Source of the DNA: Pseudomonas sp. IPO3778 | GTDB lineage: Bacteria > Pseudomonadota > Gammaproteobacteria > Pseudomonadales > Pseudomonadaceae | Assembly (NCBI RefSeq): GCF_013386825.1 | Contig: NZ_JACARC010000021.1 | Coordinates: forward strand, 134,413-198,412 | Reading direction: 5' to 3' | Length of the DNA stretch: 64,000 bases | Shown: piece after piece, positions 61,382 to 64,000 of the stretch | How the letters are laid out: every line of letters begins with the position of its first letter | Position numbering within the stretch: position 1 is the first letter of the stretch | Translations under genes and position numbers: made by a program | The notes under the pieces: generated by a model | What the model saw: the letters and a program-made list of their open reading frames with translations, nothing else | What the model was told of the DNA's origin: nothing | Databases searched by the model: none

Positions 61382-62496
61382 CGCTGATCCGCCCGCCGTG
61401 GGTTGGTCAAACCGCAGGCGTCCTTCAGGGCGTTGGTCGCCAGCAGCGGGATGTCCTGCAACTTGGCGCCCAGTTCACGCAGGCCGGCGGGAATCTCCAC
61501 ATCCTGGGACAAACTGCGAATCGCCGCGATGGCCGCCTGGGCGCCCTCTTCCGCCGACGAGCCCTTGATGTCGGCGCCCAACGCCCGGGCCACATGGCTC
61601 AGGCGTTCGGCACTGACGCTGGCGTTGAAACTTTGCACATGGGGTAACAGCACCGCGTTGCACACGCCGTGGGGCAAGTCGTACAGGCCACCCAACTGGT
61701 GCGCCATGGCGTGCACGAACCCCAGGGACGCATTGTTGAAGGCCATGCCGGCGAGGAACTGCGCGTACGCCATGTTCTCCCGGGCGGCCATGTCTTGACC
61801 GTCGCGTACCGCACTGCGCAGGTTGGCGCTGATCAGTTCGATGGCCTTGATCGCGCACGCATCGGTGATCGGGTTGGCAGCGGTGGACACGTAGGCTTCG
61901 ATCGCGTGGGTGAGCGCGTCCATGCCGGTGGCGGCGGTCAGGCCCTTGGGCATGCCGACCATCAGCGCCGGGTCGTTGACCGACAGCAGCGGCGTGACGT
62001 TGCGGTCGACGATGGCCATTTTCACGTGGCGGGTTTCGTCGGTGATGATGCAAAAGCGGGTCATTTCGCTGGCGGTGCCGGCGGTGGTGTTGATCGCCAC
62101 CAGTGGCAGTTGCGGCTTGGCCGACTGGTCGACGCCTTCGTAGTCGCCGATGTGCCCGCCGTTGGTCGCACACAGGGCGATGCCCTTGGCGCAGTCATGG
62201 GGCGAACCGCCACCCAGGGACACCACAAAATCACAGGCGCTCTGTTGCAGCAGGGCCAGGCCTTTTTCAACGTTATCGACATTCGGGTTGGGCTTGGCGC
62301 CGTCGTAGATCACCGAGTCGATGTCCTGCATCGCGAGTTTCTCGGCGATCATGCTGGCCACACCGACTTTGGCCAACCCCGCATCGGTGACGATCAGCGC
62401 CTTGCGGAAACCGTAGTTGCGAATGGCGGTCATGGCGTCGTCGAGGCAGTCGATGCCCATGATGTTGACGGCGGGAATGAAGAAGGTGCTGCTCAT
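61348..62496 (-). CDS. Iron-containing (group III) alcohol dehydrogenase
   Basis: 382 residues, the usual length. Metal-binding His residues are visible in [12 protein letters not shown] and [11 protein letters not shown] followed by [26 protein letters not shown] and [10 protein letters not shown] bind NAD(P). The C-terminal [18 protein letters not shown] is a family end. It oxidises or reduces a short alcohol/aldehyde; the specific substrate is not readable. An upstream frame extension to 62712 is not used. Confidence 0.94.
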   Translation of the reverse strand: MSSTFFIPAVNIMGIDCLDDAMTAIRNYGFRKALIVTDAGLAKVGVASMIAEKLAMQDIDSVIYDGAKPNPNVDNVEKGLALLQQSACDFVVSLGGGSPHDCAKGIALCATNGGHIGDYEGVDQSAKPQLPLVAINTTAGTASEMTRFCIITDETRHVKMAIVDRNVTPLLSVNDPALMVGMPKGLTAATGMDALTHAIEAYVSTAANPITDACAIKAIELISANLRSAVRDGQDMAARENMAYAQFLAGMAFNNASLGFVHAMAHQLGGLYDLPHGVCNAVLLPHVQSFNASVSAERLSHVARALGADIKGSSAEEGAQAAIAAIRSLSQDVEIPAGLRELGAKLQDIPLLATNALKDACGLTNPRRADQRQIEEIFRSAF

Positions 62497-62623
62497 GGTG
62501 GCTAAACCTCTAAAGTCGTTATACCTACAGCATCGACTCCGATTGCCTGCGGCATCTTGACCAGGATCAACGCCCGCTCGTGATAAAGTCACCGCCCAGC
62601 CGATTTTGAGTAGACCCGCCGCA

Positions 62624-63640
62624 ATGAAGGATTCCCAGGATTTTGATGCCCACCTAGAAGACTGGAACGCCTTGCGCAGCAGTGCCGCCTTCAGCGGGAT
62701 CCTGATCGGCAACGGCGCCAGCCGCGCAGTGTGGGAAGACTTTGCCTACGACTCGCTGTTCGAAAACGCCCGCACCGTGGAAGAAAAACCCCTGAGCCAG
62801 TCCGAGCTCAGTGTGTTTGACGCGATGCAGACCCGCAGTTTCGAACAGGTGCTGGGGGCACTGAAGACCACCAGTCGGGTGAACAAGGCCCTGGCGGTCA
62901 GTTCGGCGGCGCCGCGTAATCGCTACTACGCGATCAAGGAAGCGCTGATCAACACGATCCACAGCGTGCACATTCCCTGGCGCCTGGTGAAGCCTTCGAC
63001 GCTGGCGACGATTCATGAAGAGTTGGCGAGTTACCCGACGGTGTTCACCAGCAATTACGACCTGCTCAACTACTGGGCGATCCTGCAGGCGCAGGGCATT
63101 GATGATCTGTTTCGCAGTGCCGATGCGAGTTTTGACCTGCGTAATACTGGCTGCGACACCACGCGCATTTTGTATCTGCATGGTGGTCTGCACCTGGTGC
63201 GTAACCTTGATGGTACGGCGCGTAAATTGCCGACCACCGACAGCACGTTGCTCAGCAGTTTTGCGATCAATAACACGATCAAGACGCTGGATGATGTGCC
63301 GTTGTTTGTCAGCGAGGGCAAGGTTGAGGAGAAGCTGAAGACCATTCGCAGTTCTGACTATTTGTCGTTTTGTTATGAGCAGTTGTTGAGCCATGAGGGT
63401 GGGCTGTGCATCTTCGGGCATCACCTGGGTGCGCAAGATGTGCATCTGGTGCAGGCGATTCGGCAGGCGAAGATCAGCACGTTGGCGATTTCGGTGTTTG
63501 GCCGCAGTGCGGGGTTTATTCAGCAGCAGAAGCGGCGGTTTGCCGAGCTGTTTGAGGGGATGGAGGTGGAGTTGCGGTTTTTTGATGCGCGCAGTCATGC
63601 GCTTGGGAAATCGGGGCTTTCGGTGCCGGTAGAACGGTGA
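62624..63640 (+). CDS. DUF4917-type, SIR2-like fold protein
   Basis: 338 residues. Blocks in order resemble the SIR2-like family: [24 protein letters not shown] (GxGxS nucleotide-loop), [17 protein letters not shown] (NYD), [10 protein letters not shown] (HG) and [20 protein letters not shown] (GxxxxxxD-like), which is the order in SIR2-type NAD-binding and NADase proteins. It is stand-alone, with no recognised partner. NAD hydrolysis and any defence role are inferred from fold only. ATG 62624 is preferred to TTG 62606. Confidence 0.78.
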   Translation: MKDSQDFDAHLEDWNALRSSAAFSGILIGNGASRAVWEDFAYDSLFENARTVEEKPLSQSELSVFDAMQTRSFEQVLGALKTTSRVNKALAVSSAAPRNRYYAIKEALINTIHSVHIPWRLVKPSTLATIHEELASYPTVFTSNYDLLNYWAILQAQGIDDLFRSADASFDLRNTGCDTTRILYLHGGLHLVRNLDGTARKLPTTDSTLLSSFAINNTIKTLDDVPLFVSEGKVEEKLKTIRSSDYLSFCYEQLLSHEGGLCIFGHHLGAQDVHLVQAIRQAKISTLAISVFGRSAGFIQQQKRRFAELFEGMEVELRFFDARSHALGKSGLSVPVER

Positions 63641-63669
63641 TTGGGGGGCGGGGTTGGGTGTACATATCC

Positions 63670-64000
63670 GTTATTTAGGTAACGGCCACTTAGGGTTCCG
63701 CTCTTACAGCGGGTCACTTTTGGCAAACGCCCCAAAAGTAACCAAAAGGTCTTTGCCCCACCACTCGGTGCCTCGCCTAGGCTCGGCATGCCCGCACTCC
63801 GGCCCGGCTCCGCGGGCCGCCGCGACGGCCCGTCCCTGGCCCGTCGCGGCTAAATCGGCATCCTTGCCGATTTACCCGCTCCACCGTGCCTACTTGCGGC
63901 CATCGTGGTTAACGGGGCCCGCAGATCAAGATCAAAAGCAAGAGCACAGCGGCCTACCGGCCGGCTTGAGTGTGTGAAAGCAAGAGTAACGGCAATAGCA
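63670..64000. repeat. Likely dispersed Pseudomonas intergenic repeat
   Basis: From about 63670 the sequence has no convincing gene but has phrases I associate with a common pseudomonad intergenic repeat (GCGGGTCACTTTTGGCAAAC, AAAAGTAACCAAAAGGTC, CCACTCGGTGCCTCGCC, CGGCTCCGCGGGCCGCC). It continues to the window edge. This identification is from memory of the pattern and should be treated as moderate. Confidence 0.5.

Noticed and set aside
1..64000. CRISPR array, prophage or IS element
   Set aside because: No regularly spaced repeats, no transposase or phage structural genes; the repeats seen are REP/REPIN type or the 240-bp tandem unit.

Overview
The window is chromosomal DNA of a high-GC gammaproteobacterium, almost certainly a Pseudomonas of the P. 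fluorescens group. The evidence is the algU-mucA-mucB-mucD cluster with an AlgU-type promoter, purC-bamC-dapA-gcvR-bcp in the pseudomonad order, phaG, the TctDE/OprD/TctCBA citrate-type system, and several REP/REPIN hairpins of the GTGGGAGC...GCTCCCAC type. No prophage, plasmid genes, rRNA, IS element or CRISPR array was seen. Two tRNAs are present: Ser(CGA) on the minus strand and Gly(CCC) on the plus strand. Layout: 1-2.2 kb is a minus-strand unit of cytochrome b561, a TPR protein, an ECF sigma factor (apparently starting at an ATC codon) and its anti-sigma factor, cut by the window edge. 2.4-3.1 kb is a HigBA-type toxin-antitoxin pair. 3.2-11.2 kb is housekeeping: tRNA-Ser, purC, a metallo-beta-lactamase-fold hydrolase, bamC, dapA, gcvR-like, bcp, an AI-2E-family permease, tusA-like and a BepA-like protease. 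11.2-15.4 kb is the envelope-stress regulon algU-mucA-mucB-mucD, without mucC. 15.5-19.7 kb holds nadB, the cptA/ygfX-sdhE pair, ygfZ and an HDOD gene. 19.7-27.4 kb is a tricarboxylate uptake locus: two-component system, OprD-type porin, three-part TTT transporter and an AbrB-family membrane protein. 27.4-29.7 kb contains ung, whose 3' end has been copied in a 240-bp-period tandem duplication together with a REPIN, and an enoyl-CoA hydratase/isomerase-family gene. 30.1-38.5 kb is a guanidine-assimilation operon. It begins with a sigma54-like promoter and a guanidine-I (ykkC) riboswitch, followed by an ABC importer, the two carboxyguanidine deiminase (UAAP1/UAAP2) genes and a guanidine carboxylase. 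The carboxylase carries a REPIN inserted in frame, and no allophanate hydrolase gene follows. 38.6-43.7 kb holds a CWC-family protein, an RsuA-type pseudouridine synthase, phaG, tRNA-Gly, the divergent lysA/lysR pair and a small Pseudomonas-type hypothetical. 44-53 kb is accessory: SDR enzyme with a divergent XRE regulator, a second RelE/HigB-like toxin-antitoxin pair with a 16-bp palindromic operator, an MFS/LysR pair, an orphan HicB-like protein, ogt, GNAT, a DUF4142 protein and a LysE exporter. 53-62.5 kb holds LysR regulators, transporters and a candidate 3-hydroxy-3-methylglutarate (or related branched dicarboxylate) catabolic unit: LysR, CaiB-type CoA-transferase, HMG-CoA-lyase-like enzyme and MFS importer. 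It also holds an iron alcohol dehydrogenase. 62.6-64 kb has a stand-alone SIR2-like (DUF4917-type) gene followed by about 350 bp that look like a dispersed Pseudomonas repeat. The strongest functional story is the guanidine operon: a nitrogen-type promoter and a guanidine-sensing leader drive uptake, carboxylation and deimination of guanidine.
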